From CAXXFQ01 sp963674475 (GTDB taxonomy: Bacteria > Planctomycetota > Planctomycetia > Pirellulales > Thermoguttaceae), in contig CAXXFQ010000031.1 in NCBI GenBank assembly GCA_963674475.2, positions 1-15,670 on the forward strand: a stretch of DNA of 15,670 nt, written 5' to 3'. Positions 5,787 to 13,447 of the stretch are shown in pieces. Under the pieces are notes generated by a model. That model was given only the letters and a program-made list of their open reading frames with translations, made no database searches and was not told the DNA's origin. Made by a program: the position numbers and the translations under genes. Each line of letters starts with the position of its first letter. The stretch's first letter is position 1.

Positions 5787-7844
5787 CTATCCCACCTCAA
5801 GAAACAGCCCCTCTGCTTTCAATTTTTTCTCAATATCCAACACAATTTTTGCTTGTTTCTCAGAAGGGAGCTTATGGGGAATTTTACAGGCGATTTCGAT
5901 GATGCTCTTTTCTTTAGGACTAAGAAAGGCTCCTTCCAGACCATATCTGGCGACCTTTTTCCAGTACTCAGCACCTTTTTCCAATATATATTGTTGAGCG
6001 AGAATACCATTATCTATTTTCTGAACCTTTGCAGCGCTTTTCTTTCGTAACTTAATTTCATCATTATCCACCAGATCTGCAATAACATCCAGGTTTAGTG
6101 GTATAGACAGTTCTTGAAGTTTTTTCCAACACCATTCTTTCTTACACCATTCCGTTACATTAGTGATACCTTCAGGAGTGTCCTGGATATGTTTATTCAC
6201 CAATTCAGCGATTGTCAGAAGTTGTATTTCGAGCGCAGATGATAATTTTTGAACTTTCCATATCCGGGATAAATCCAAATTTTTTCCGGTTTCCTCAATA
6301 AGATGAGCCAATGTTGCCAACGAATAAGTAACGATATTGGCCTTGTATCCGCCGTACCAGTCTTGTTTCATAATGCTTTTGTCAAGAAAACGGAATAAAA
6401 TGGCCTTGGCAATGAGATTTTGAAAAAACAATTCATTGAATTGTTTTTCATTCTTCTCCCAGTTCGGGCCGATTTTATTGGCAAATTTGGCAAAGTTTTT
6501 TTGAGCTCCCAAGCTTACAACATGTGGTTGCATACTTAGTGAGTGTTCGAATTTTGCCAGATCGGTTTTTGTAAACATTTGAGATCTGGGATTTTTGGAA
6601 AGAAATTCTCTCTTTTGGGCTGGAGTTAAATTCGCCTGAGCATTAGCGTATTGGCCTCTGGCTCGTTCATAGAACCAGTGCGACTCCCTTAAACCACCTT
6701 GCGGGGATGGTGCCCATAAGCGACGTGATATTTCTTCGATACACAGGTGAAACGGATGATTTGAGAAGAAGTCTGCCGCACTCACTTTATTCTGGGTATT
6801 GGCATATTTAGAAATATTGGGGACAATTGTCTCAACTTTTTCAGGTTGAATGACCGTCAATTTAACCTGAACGTGAACTTTTGAAAGCTCCGCTCTACTT
6901 TTTTTCATGGCGGTGAAGATTGATGCAGTTGTTTGCCCACCATTTACGATCTGCAAATTGTTCACAGATTGTATTTTGTAGCCGGTTCGATCTGTCCGAA
7001 CATTTTCTGCCGTAGCCGTCAAACCGTTATTATAAGCAAAGAACATTTCCGGTTCATTCTGAATGGTGTTTCTTATCCCTTTGTTGATTTTCCCCCGGAA
7101 TTGAAGGAATGTTCTGACATTTTGCTCCAAAAGTCGTTCCCCGTATTTGTCATAAAGATCGGCCACAATCTTTCCCGGCATTACAAAGAGGTAAGAGGCG
7201 AAATTATCAGAGGCGGTAAATGCTGGCAAACATGGGAGCCCTTCCGGTAAAAATTCCTGAAAATTAATAACAATGTCTTCACGGGCCTTACCGGAAGACT
7301 CTATGCGGAATAATCGATTAATATCCCATATATCATAGAGACAATTATACCCTTCAATATTATTGTTCTCTATGGCACTGACCCGTTTACTAAGCTGAGC
7401 ATTAGTTAAAAGAACGAATTGAACTCTGGAAATAGCCTTCGATTTGTTTTTGTCATAAATTTCACGGGCTAACTCGTATCCGGGGGAACTTTCTTCCAAA
7501 GCCAACAAGAATTTCGTTTTTAAACTTTCACTAAAAAACTTCTCCAGTCTTCTGAAGTTACGCGTCACTTCTGCATTTGGCAATGTTTCAAGTTCATTGC
7601 TGAATTTGAAATCAGTAATGAAGAGATTTAAACACTCAGTATCATCATTGTAATCCCAGGCATCAACACAAATACCTCTCGGGCTGTTTTTATAGGCGGC
7701 ACAGGTGTAATTTTCGATTGCTGCCTGTTCAACAAGAAAGTCACACATTCGCTCGGTAAACTCGGCTTCTGTAAAATTCTGCTCTGCCCCTGAACGGTTA
7801 TGAATTTCCTGCATGAACTCTGCATGGTACTCGCTTAAATCCAT
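5787..7844 (-). CDS. AIPR (abortive infection phage resistance) family protein
   Basis: A 685-residue protein of the AIPR family. Hallmarks are 'LLEQNVRTFLQFRGKINKGI' (residues ~238-257), 'FFAYNNGLTATA' (~268-279) and 'NLQIVNGGQTTASIF' (~296-310), the family's core. The chosen start is ATG 7844, with SD GGAGG at 7852-7856 and a 7-base spacer; a TTG at 7862 in the same frame would run through that SD. The start overlaps the DUF4420 gene end by 10 bases (7835-7844), implying translational coupling. The family is named for abortive-infection phage resistance and recurs as the last gene of MORC/Z1/DUF4420 defence operons; its biochemical activity is not visible here. The frame is full length with no lesions, in contrast to the broken upstream genes. 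Its 3' end abuts the sugar-operon junction. Confidence 0.92.
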   Translation of the reverse strand: MDLSEYHAEFMQEIHNRSGAEQNFTEAEFTERMCDFLVEQAAIENYTCAAYKNSPRGICVDAWDYNDDTECLNLFITDFKFSNELETLPNAEVTRNFRRLEKFFSESLKTKFLLALEESSPGYELAREIYDKNKSKAISRVQFVLLTNAQLSKRVSAIENNNIEGYNCLYDIWDINRLFRIESSGKAREDIVINFQEFLPEGLPCLPAFTASDNFASYLFVMPGKIVADLYDKYGERLLEQNVRTFLQFRGKINKGIRNTIQNEPEMFFAYNNGLTATAENVRTDRTGYKIQSVNNLQIVNGGQTTASIFTAMKKSRAELSKVHVQVKLTVIQPEKVETIVPNISKYANTQNKVSAADFFSNHPFHLCIEEISRRLWAPSPQGGLRESHWFYERARGQYANAQANLTPAQKREFLSKNPRSQMFTKTDLAKFEHSLSMQPHVVSLGAQKNFAKFANKIGPNWEKNEKQFNELFFQNLIAKAILFRFLDKSIMKQDWYGGYKANIVTYSLATLAHLIEETGKNLDLSRIWKVQKLSSALEIQLLTIAELVNKHIQDTPEGITNVTEWCKKEWCWKKLQELSIPLNLDVIADLVDNDEIKLRKKSAAKVQKIDNGILAQQYILEKGAEYWKKVARYGLEGAFLSPKEKSIIEIACKIPHKLPSEKQAKIVLDIEKKLKAEGLFLEVG

Positions 7845-8815
7845 CTTGCAGCCTCCATCCAACCCGGTTGGGCATGAAAAGGTTCACATTCTGAGAGACT
7901 GATATTGTATGAGAGTTTCACAATGCCATGATGAATATCATCAGTACAGATTCTGGGGAATCCCTCCCTCACCAAAAACATTTTTTTACCAGTCAAAATG
8001 TAGCTATAATCAAGATAGCGATCTGAATCTATGTATCCGATCATGTATAGCAGGTCATTAAAACGCTCAATTTGGCTTGATGTCTCTGACTCCAAGGTGT
8101 CTTTTATCTGAGAGACTAGGCTTGGCAGGTTAATAGCTCCCTCAGTATCAGGTGTGGATTTGCCCAAAGTCACCACGAACAGATACATTTCAGGCAGTTG
8201 AGGACATAACTGTTCTGCCGATGTGATTTTTACAGAAGGTGATGAAGCTCCTGATTGGCATTTAACTTCTATAGCACTACTGTTGACATTGAAATCCTGA
8301 GGGTATCCCTCAGGTCCCAGCCAAAATTGAATTGACTGACCTGCCCCAAAATCGGGGATGAGGCAATCTCTGATAAATAAGAGTTCGCCAATAAGCCCTT
8401 TTATCTTTTCTTCGGTCAGCAAATCACTCCTATTCTTTTTCAGAAAGTCGTGCCAACGAGCTAAACGCCTTAATATCGCCTGAATTGCCGAGGCTGAAGT
8501 TTTAGTCTGCCTGGTTGCCTGAACCAAATCCATGCATAAAGATAAAAATAACTCCCAATTACTTTGCTCGTTCAGAATTAGTACCAAACGATTTTCGAGA
8601 GTGCCTTCATTAGAAGCAATATAGGCAGTCTGTATTCCTACAAGGTCAGGAAGCTCTATCTTAGGAACAGCCTCTTGGGTTGAAAATTCATAGATAAACA
8701 GATAGCGTCCCAAATGATCTCTTGCCCAGAATAGATCAAGGCGGTGTGTATGATCAACTCGCCTTGCGCTAACATCTTTGGAAGGTTGGACGATTTGATC
8801 CCAAGGGTTATTCAT
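7835..8815 (-). CDS. PD-(D/E)XK motif protein (DUF4420)
   Basis: A 326-residue protein with the DUF4420 pattern: 'GLIGELLFIRD' at residues 140-150, 'WLGPEGYPQDF' ending at D174-F, and 'IEVK' at 182-185 (E183, K185). The D174...E183-x-K185 arrangement is a PD-(D/E)XK nuclease active site, so DNA cleavage is the likely role in a restriction-type defence system. ATG 8815 is preferred over ATG 8836 because AGGAGG at 8825-8830 gives a 9-base spacer and the start overlaps the Z1 stop (8808-8815, ATGAATAA), the mark of coupled translation. Its 3' end overlaps the AIPR start. The gene is intact, although its upstream operon partners are broken. With both IS elements upstream, expression may depend on internal or IS-borne promoters. 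Confidence 0.9.
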   Translation of the reverse strand: MNNPWDQIVQPSKDVSARRVDHTHRLDLFWARDHLGRYLFIYEFSTQEAVPKIELPDLVGIQTAYIASNEGTLENRLVLILNEQSNWELFLSLCMDLVQATRQTKTSASAIQAILRRLARWHDFLKKNRSDLLTEEKIKGLIGELLFIRDCLIPDFGAGQSIQFWLGPEGYPQDFNVNSSAIEVKCQSGASSPSVKITSAEQLCPQLPEMYLFVVTLGKSTPDTEGAINLPSLVSQIKDTLESETSSQIERFNDLLYMIGYIDSDRYLDYSYILTGKKMFLVREGFPRICTDDIHHGIVKLSYNISLSECEPFHAQPGWMEAARWI

Positions 8816-9338
8816 CTTCCTCTTCCTCCTCTTCATCTAAGGAATCCAGATATTCGTTCTTCCACCAAACAGTATTCACAATATATTCTACGAGTTTCTT
8901 GGGTCTCCGACTGCCGGCGATACCGGGGAAGCTAATGCCGTAAGCAACGATCCCATCAGAAAATAATGGTATCCCTTTTGATTCTTCACAATTTAAAACA
9001 TGAAGGATCAAAAGTGGTTTCCAGTTCAGTTCCTCTCTTAACTTTCTGTAAACAGAGCCAGGGATAGATTTCTTTTCCGGCTCCTCTGACTTGTATTGCT
9101 TCTCAGCCGATTCTACACGATTAAGAGGTAAACCCGCAGATTCCTGAATTGCATACCCAACCCTTCTTTTCTTTTTGTTAACAGCAATTCCAATATTACG
9201 AAATTTTGACACTATTCTGATTTGGTAGTTAACAGAAAGTCCGTTAATATCTTTATCAGCACCAGCTTTTTTTTCGGGAGAGATCAAGACCACATCCCAA
9301 CAGTTTAATCCATCCTTTTCAAGAAGATTTATATAATA
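8808..9338 (-). pseudogene. Z1-domain gene, 3' part (downstream of the IS)
   Basis: This is the C-terminal ~175 codons of the Z1 protein, cut off from the rest by the IS at 9339-10424. Read from the junction it starts 'YYINLLEKDGLNCWDVVLIS' and runs to 'WWKNEYLDSLDEEEEEEDE' and TAA 8808-8810. Removing the IS and one TA joins CAT-TA to T-TAT, giving ...APLKH-YYINLLEK... in one frame. The acidic tail (D/E run, 8811-8840) is encoded by GAG/GAA codons that also supply the AGGAGG SD of the next gene. The frame stays open to 9623 through the IS, but everything beyond 9338 is antisense to the transposase and is not real coding sequence. Confidence 0.8.
8825..8830 (-). promoter_or_regulatory. Shine-Dalgarno for DUF4420 inside the Z1 acidic tail
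   Basis: On the minus strand AGGAGG lies 9 bases before ATG 8815 and within the Glu-codon run of the Z1 tail. It supports the 8815 start and coupled translation from Z1 into DUF4420. Confidence 0.6.
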
Positions 9339-9398
9339 GAGTTGTTGCTGAATAAAAAATTGACATAAAGATCTGGGGTTTCCCATGTTCCCAAGTGA

Positions 9399-9968
9399 AT
9401 GAGAACAATGACTCAATCCATTAACAACACGGGGACGAGAGACCACATGGGAATCGACATCAACAGTATTCACAATGAGCGGCAATTTAAAGCCTTGACA
9501 GGGACATCGCGGCAGGAATTTCAGCAACTCTTGCCCGTGTTTACGAAGAGTTATCACACACTCCGGCAAGAGGTCTATGAGAAAGAGAAGGCCACACGAC
9601 ATCGTCAGCCTGGAGGCGGTCAAAAAGGCAAACTCAAGACGATGGAGCTGAAGCTCTTTTTTATGCTGTATTATTGGAAAGTGTATCCGACCTATGATGT
9701 GCTAGGCTTTCAGTTTGGCCTGGATCGCTCCAAAGCGTGTACCAATGTGCAGGCATTATGGCCTGTCCTTCAACGAACACTCGACACCCTTGAGGTCTTG
9801 CCGTCCCGAGCGTTTTCGAGTGTTGACGAGTTACGAGCTGCCTTTGGAGAGGTGCAGGAGCTCTTGATTGATGCGACGGAACGAGACCACCAACGTCCTC
9901 AGGATGACCACGCTCAACGGGAGAAATATAGTGGTAAAAAAAACGCCATACGGTCAAAAATACCGTGA
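9399..9968 (+). CDS. IS5-family transposase, first frame (orfA)
   Basis: The 189-residue N-terminal half of a DDE transposase. It has an HTH_Tnp_4-type region ('LTGTSRQEFQQL', 'MELKLFFMLYYWKVYPTYDV', 'FGLDRSKACTNV') and the first catalytic Asp in 'LLIDATERDHQRPQDD'. The stop comes soon after an A8 run (9936-9943): in frame 0 the product ends 'GKKNAIRSKIP', whereas a -1 shift on the A run gives G-K-K-K-R-H-T-V-K-N-T-V, the conserved IS5-family sequence, and continues into the second frame. The start is uncertain: ATG 9399, ATG 9408 or ATG 9447; the last has a GGGGACGAG stretch before it and starts 'MGIDINSIHNERQFKALTG'. Confidence 0.85.
   Translation: MRTMTQSINNTGTRDHMGIDINSIHNERQFKALTGTSRQEFQQLLPVFTKSYHTLRQEVYEKEKATRHRQPGGGQKGKLKTMELKLFFMLYYWKVYPTYDVLGFQFGLDRSKACTNVQALWPVLQRTLDTLEVLPSRAFSSVDELRAAFGEVQELLIDATERDHQRPQDDHAQREKYSGKKNAIRSKIP
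9936..9943 (+). promoter_or_regulatory. A8 slippery site for -1 frameshift in the transposase
   Basis: GGT-AAAAAAAA-CGC: a -1 slip makes the conserved GKKKRHTVKNTV and fuses both transposase frames. An A8 run allows tandem slippage of the A site and P site codons (A-AAA-AAA). The alternative is a simple loss of one A from an ancestral A9. Confidence 0.55.
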
Positions 9969-10414
9969 TTGCCACGCTCAGCAAATGGATACTCTTTCTT
10001 GGCTATACGGTTGCCGGGAGCGTTCATGATTACACGCAATTGAAGAAAGAGTTCCCTGTTGACGGGGAAAGCCATGAAGTCATCGCCTGGTTTGAAGACG
10101 TCATTCTGTGGCTTGATTTAGGCTATTTGGGGGCACAAAAGGCTTATAAAGCAGACACAGTAAATATGCCTCATAAGAAACCACGGAAGTCGAAAAAGAA
10201 CCCCACTCCCACCTTGACGGAGGAGCAAAAAGCTGAGAATCGAGAAATCAGCCGGGTTCGGGTGATTGTGGAGCAGGCCATTAGTGGAATAAAACGCTTC
10301 AATATTGTGATACATAAATTTCGCAATCGTTTGAATGATTTTGTTGATACAGCAGTTCTTCTGGCTGCTGGATTGTGGAATTGGAAATTAAAATGTCAAA
10401 GGATAACTTATTGA
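9944..10414 (+). CDS. IS5-family transposase, second frame (orfB, DDE_Tnp_4)
   Basis: The C-terminal half of the transposase, read in the -1 frame from the A8 run. From 9944 it gives R-H-T-V-K-N-T-V-I-A-T-L; a GTG at 9965 is the first start-like codon but is probably internal to the fusion product. It carries the second catalytic Asp in 'GSVHDYTQLKKEFP', a DDE_Tnp_4 segment 'LWLDLGYLGAQKAY', and the catalytic Glu in 'VIVEQAISGIKRFNIV', so the full D-D-E triad exists only in the fused protein. The stop is at 10412-10414, inside the right inverted repeat. The sequence is otherwise full length, so the element could still transpose if frameshifting occurs. Confidence 0.85.
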   Translation, partial: RHTVKNTVIATLSKWILFLGYTVAGSVHDYTQLKKEFPVDGESHEVIAWFEDVILWLDLGYLGAQKAYKADTVNMPHKKPRKSKKNPTPTLTEEQKAENREISRVRVIVEQAISGIKRFNIVIHKFRNRLNDFVDTAVLLAAGLWNWKLKCQRITY

Positions 10415-10424
10415 GCAACAGCTC

Positions 10425-11830
10425 TAATGTTTTAAAGGTGCTGGGCTTGTAAGTTGAGAGGCTGGATGATTGCGAAAGTTTTCTATAAATTTTCTGATAA
10501 TGCTAACAGGGATGTCAGGCCATAAATAACCCGAGGGGATTTTTAAATGGTTGGATGAGGTTATTGGTTGTTTGATGTTCAGCATCCTTTCAACGATGCT
10601 GCTCAGAAGATTGTGGTTTGCATCCAGAACGTCAGACTGTTTTAATAATACTGATGTTTCAACTAATCTTCCATCGAGACTGACTTGCCTGGCAATTGGG
10701 ATACCCGACCTCATCTTATTTCTGGCAGTTACAATCAAAGACTCCGGGTGACTGCGAACGCATAATCCAAAATCTTTAGGAGACATGCCTGCTGCTTTCA
10801 TGCGTTTGAATTCTTCGCGCAACTCATCTGTGGCATCTGAAATGTGTTCATACCACGATTTTGCCTCGCCCGTCATATAAATCCGACAAAGATCTTCATA
10901 ATTGTCCCGGTAGCCAAACCAGCGCCCCATTTGCATCAGGGCATCGTACATGACTGAATTCCTGAGGAAAAAACTGACAGTTAGGCCTTCTAAAGTCAAC
11001 CCCCTGGAAAGGCCCAAACCTCCCACAGCAATCACGTTACGTCCCCGAGGATAATTTTTCAGACTATAATCCAATGGCTCTGTAGTAGTAGATGAGTTAA
11101 CCTCAATAACTCCTATAGGGGACACTGCTCTCTTAAGAACAGGTTGAACTTCATTCCAAGTAAAACCGATGTGCATAAATTCTTTATCAAAAATATTTTT
11201 CAGACTTGCTAATACACTATTTTTCAATGCTTCGGCAGCCTTCAGTTTGTAATGGTTGATGATTGCCTGGCGAGTCTCTTTGAGATAATCATTCACCAGC
11301 AGCTTTACGTTTGATTGTACAAGAGTGAAACGACTGACATTGATCAGCATTGAGTTGTGGGCATTAACGTGCTCTCTGAGTAATCTGACAGCACGGCTGA
11401 GGATAAACACTTTTATCGCTTCTTTCAAACTGACGGGAATATCTTCCGGTTGCCAATCTTTTTTATGCTTCAATGACAAATAGTCTTCATAATCATTCAC
11501 AACTCGCACGATATCAAGGTCTCCGTTGCTTGCAAAAATTCTCGCCGAACCAATATAATTGCTAGGTGGGTCCAGGCTGAGAATAAAATCGCGGGGGAAC
11601 AGATCATCTCCAACCATCTCGTTCTCTGTATCGGGATCGATAAATACATTAGCAAATGGGGTGACCGTGTATCCCACATATGAAGATCTATCGAACAATT
11701 GAAGAAGTTCTCTGCTCTTGCGTTTAATAGTAGTGGTAAGCAATATCACCTTTTCTATTGGTCTTGATTGAGGCATGATCGGCCTCGTCATCACAATTAC
11801 CATTTTAAGAAGACTCGGACAGATAACTAA
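10425..11830 (-). pseudogene. Z1-domain gene, middle part (N-terminus lost, DDEAD frameshifted)
   Basis: Z1 proteins are superfamily-2-helicase-like ATPases that accompany MORC-type ATPases and nucleases in restriction/defence operons. Recognisable here are 'SSYVGYTVTPFANVFIDPD' (the Z1 hallmark), 'LFPRDFI', 'VGGLGLSRGLTLEGLTVSFF' and 'YDALMQMGRWFGYRDNY' (helicase motif VI-like). The open frame starts at 11803, but homology begins slightly upstream. At 11778-11792 the minus strand encodes DDEAD followed by HASIKTNRKGDIA, in a different frame from the rest. Two extra bases (11793-11794) shift out of frame before it, and another indel near 11735-11745 shifts back before 'TTTIKRKSRELLQLF'. The N-terminal half, including Walker A, is absent; only ~115 bases separate this point from the HNH stop. 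The ATPase cannot be functional. The 3' part of the gene is at 8808-9338. Confidence 0.88.
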
Positions 11831-11928
11831 TTTGATTTTTGATAAAGAGAGATGGTTACTGAATCAAAGCAGCGTGGAGAGGGGATTCGCAGGATGAGCA
11901 AACGAGAAAATTACAGGTTATAATAAAG

Positions 11929-12699
11929 CTAGCCTTTGAATATGGTTTCCAGATGAAATTCTAAAAACTCTTTTCTTGGTTTATAACGTTCAGGTAAAAC
12001 AATTTTAGCGTTCGAGAGACAAGAGAAATATCTGCCATAGAAAGATTCATCATGTTGTTCCCTAATTTTTGTCGAAAGAATGATTGAATAGTCAGGCTTT
12101 ATACCAATTAAGCCTCTATCAAATGCAGCATCATAGAGTTTCGATAAGCAAATTCCATTCTCGGGATTCAATCTTTCTTGTTCGTTTTTTGACCACGGTA
12201 TTATATGGCTTGCATTTAATAATTCAGGAATATTTATGCCGCTGACGGCACATCTGCCAGAATAGCTGCTCAAAATGATTTGTCTAAAAACACTTTGGTT
12301 TACCCGTGTTTTGACTTGTCTGATTTTTTCTTCACCTTGATATTTTGATATATCCTGTAGGATGTTCTCATATTTTGTTTCAACGGTTGAATTTTCTTTA
12401 TCGGCAATTATTTCCTCACTTTCAAAGATCAAATCCTCTCGATTTTCATTGAATTCATCCCAAATGGGCTGGCATTGCTTTCGACCACCTGTTAAGCCAA
12501 CGACGCCTCTTTCTTGGTGAAACGGATCAATGCTGGCAAAATTAGTTAAGCGCATAGCCACTGCACTTGGTGTTCTGTTGATTAAACCTGACAAATTGAT
12601 AACTTCAGAATTACCTTTGTGCATTTTCCCGAATGGAAGTTTTAGGTACAAATTAAATGCGAGTATTAATTCTTCACGTGTCCAAACTCTTCTTTTCAT
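11929..12699 (-). CDS. HNH restriction-type endonuclease
   Basis: A 256-residue protein. The N-terminal part ('RRVWTREELILAFNLYLKLP', 'LINRTPSAVAMRLTNFASID', residues ~3-58) is a module often seen ahead of restriction-type HNH domains and probably binds DNA or a partner. The C-terminal HNH_2 domain shows C150 in 'GRCAVSG', 'LLNASHIIPWS' with the catalytic H165, 'NPENGICLS' (N181) and 'AAFDRGLIG'. It would cut double-stranded DNA as the restriction arm paired with the neighbouring 5mC methyltransferase. ATG 12699 has SD AAGGA 8 bases upstream and follows the methyltransferase stop by 11 bases. The frame is intact although the cognate methyltransferase is destroyed, which is odd unless the enzyme needs the lost MORC/Z1 partners or is not expressed. 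Confidence 0.9.
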   Translation of the reverse strand: MKRRVWTREELILAFNLYLKLPFGKMHKGNSEVINLSGLINRTPSAVAMRLTNFASIDPFHQERGVVGLTGGRKQCQPIWDEFNENREDLIFESEEIIADKENSTVETKYENILQDISKYQGEEKIRQVKTRVNQSVFRQIILSSYSGRCAVSGINIPELLNASHIIPWSKNEQERLNPENGICLSKLYDAAFDRGLIGIKPDYSIILSTKIREQHDESFYGRYFSCLSNAKIVLPERYKPRKEFLEFHLETIFKG

Positions 12700-12710
12700 G
12701 GGAACTGTCC

Positions 12711-13447
12711 TTAGGCCGCAAATGGGAGTTGATTAAAATAATTATCAGGAAATGTTTGAAGCTTGGCTGCCTCTCGTGGGGTGACTGAACGATTCTGCTC
12801 AATGTCAGGATGGATGTAATAGTGGCCATCTTTAGCTATATGTGCAACAACAGTATGAGAGGCAGGCAAATCTCCCGCCACAACTTTGAATCTGTCTGTA
12901 AAAGCGGTTTGGTGTTTATGCGTTTTCAACTCTTCAGGTAAGTCATAATACTGTAGGCGCCGCTGCTGTTCGTTCCATTGTTTTACAGCTATACGATAAA
13001 TCTTGAGATCCTGGGGGATATTCGGCCTAGCCGAGTGGAATGTGACAGACTCATCTCCGTTACGAATTCCCGCGTTATACAGATAATCTCCAGAGTATTC
13101 GCCTAATCCGATCGGTGTAATAGCCCCCTTCCCGGCTTTAATGAATGGTAAATCTTTTAAGACTTCATATACGGTGATATCAGGCTTCCATTCTCTCGGT
13201 AAAGGGAAAAAACCAGGTCTTCTGCCTTTAGTTCCCACCAAAATCACGCGTTTTCGTTGTTGTAACACGCCATAATCACTTGCAGTGAGGATTCTTTCTA
13301 CCGTTTCATACCCGTGTTCTTTAAAAGTTCTTTCATTGAACTAAAATAAAGAGCGCCGTTTTTATCTTTAGCAGACAAAAGTCCCATAACATTTTCAAAC
13401 ACAAAATATTGGGGGGGTATACTTTTTTAAAAATTCTGCATAATATT
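12711..13447 (-). pseudogene. DNA cytosine-5 methyltransferase, 3' part
   Basis: The C-terminal part of the 5mC methyltransferase whose 5' part lies beyond the IS at 15184-15670. From the junction it reads 'YYAEFLKKY', then, after removing one C from a C7 run (13411-13417), 'PQYFVFENVMGLLSAKDKNG' (motif VI, ENV). A missing T in the T4 run at 13323-13326 shifts frame again before 'KEHGYETVERILTASDYGVL'. From 13268 on the frame is open: 'QQRKRVILVG' (motif VIII) and 'TPREAAKLQTFPDNY' (motif IX). It ends at 'LPFAA' with TAA 12711-12713 and lacks motif X (GNAVP-like), which normally follows directly. Two indels, a missing C-terminus and the IS make it inactive. Confidence 0.9.
13443..13447. repeat. 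Target-site duplication of the IS1634-family element (left copy)
   Basis: ATATT (AATAT on the coding strand) at 13443-13447 is repeated at 15184-15188 on the other side of the element. Keeping one copy joins CTT-TAT-AAA-TAT to TAT-GCA-GAA, i.e. L-Y-K-Y-Y-A-E, in frame. Confidence 0.9.

Larger units (their letters stand above)
9339..10424 (+). mobile_element. IS5-family insertion sequence (IS427-like), 1086 bp
   Basis: Terminal inverted repeats: GAGTTGTTGCTGAATAA (9339-9355) and, reverse-complemented, GAGCTGTTGCTCAATAA (10408-10424), 15 of 17 identical. TA flanks both ends (9337-9338 and 10425-10426), the 2-bp TA duplication typical of the IS427 group of the IS5 family. It carries a two-frame transposase read on the plus strand, opposite to the host gene. 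It lies in the Z1 gene, and excision in silico restores that frame. The complete ends and mostly intact transposase suggest a fairly recent insertion. Confidence 0.92.

Noticed and set aside
5736..6050. 104-codon plus-strand frame at the AIPR 3' end
   Set aside because: Mostly antisense to the intact AIPR gene; no SD or domain.
7600..7680. D...DFK pattern in the AIPR N-terminus as a PD-(D/E)XK nuclease site
   Set aside because: The Lys does not appear to be a conserved family position as I recall it, and the spacing is not diagnostic; too weak to claim nuclease activity.
9339..9623. N-terminal extension of the 8808-9623 minus-strand frame
   Set aside because: It runs through the IS on the antisense strand; the true upstream sequence of this fragment is the Z1 gene beyond the IS.
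11813..11928. Remnant of the missing MORC gene or the Z1 N-terminus between HNH and Z1
   Set aside because: All three minus-strand frames give only short, unrecognisable peptides with stops.
13411..13417. C7 tract as a phase-variation switch of the methyltransferase
   Set aside because: The gene carries an IS, two other indels and a lost C-terminus, so switching the tract could not restore function.
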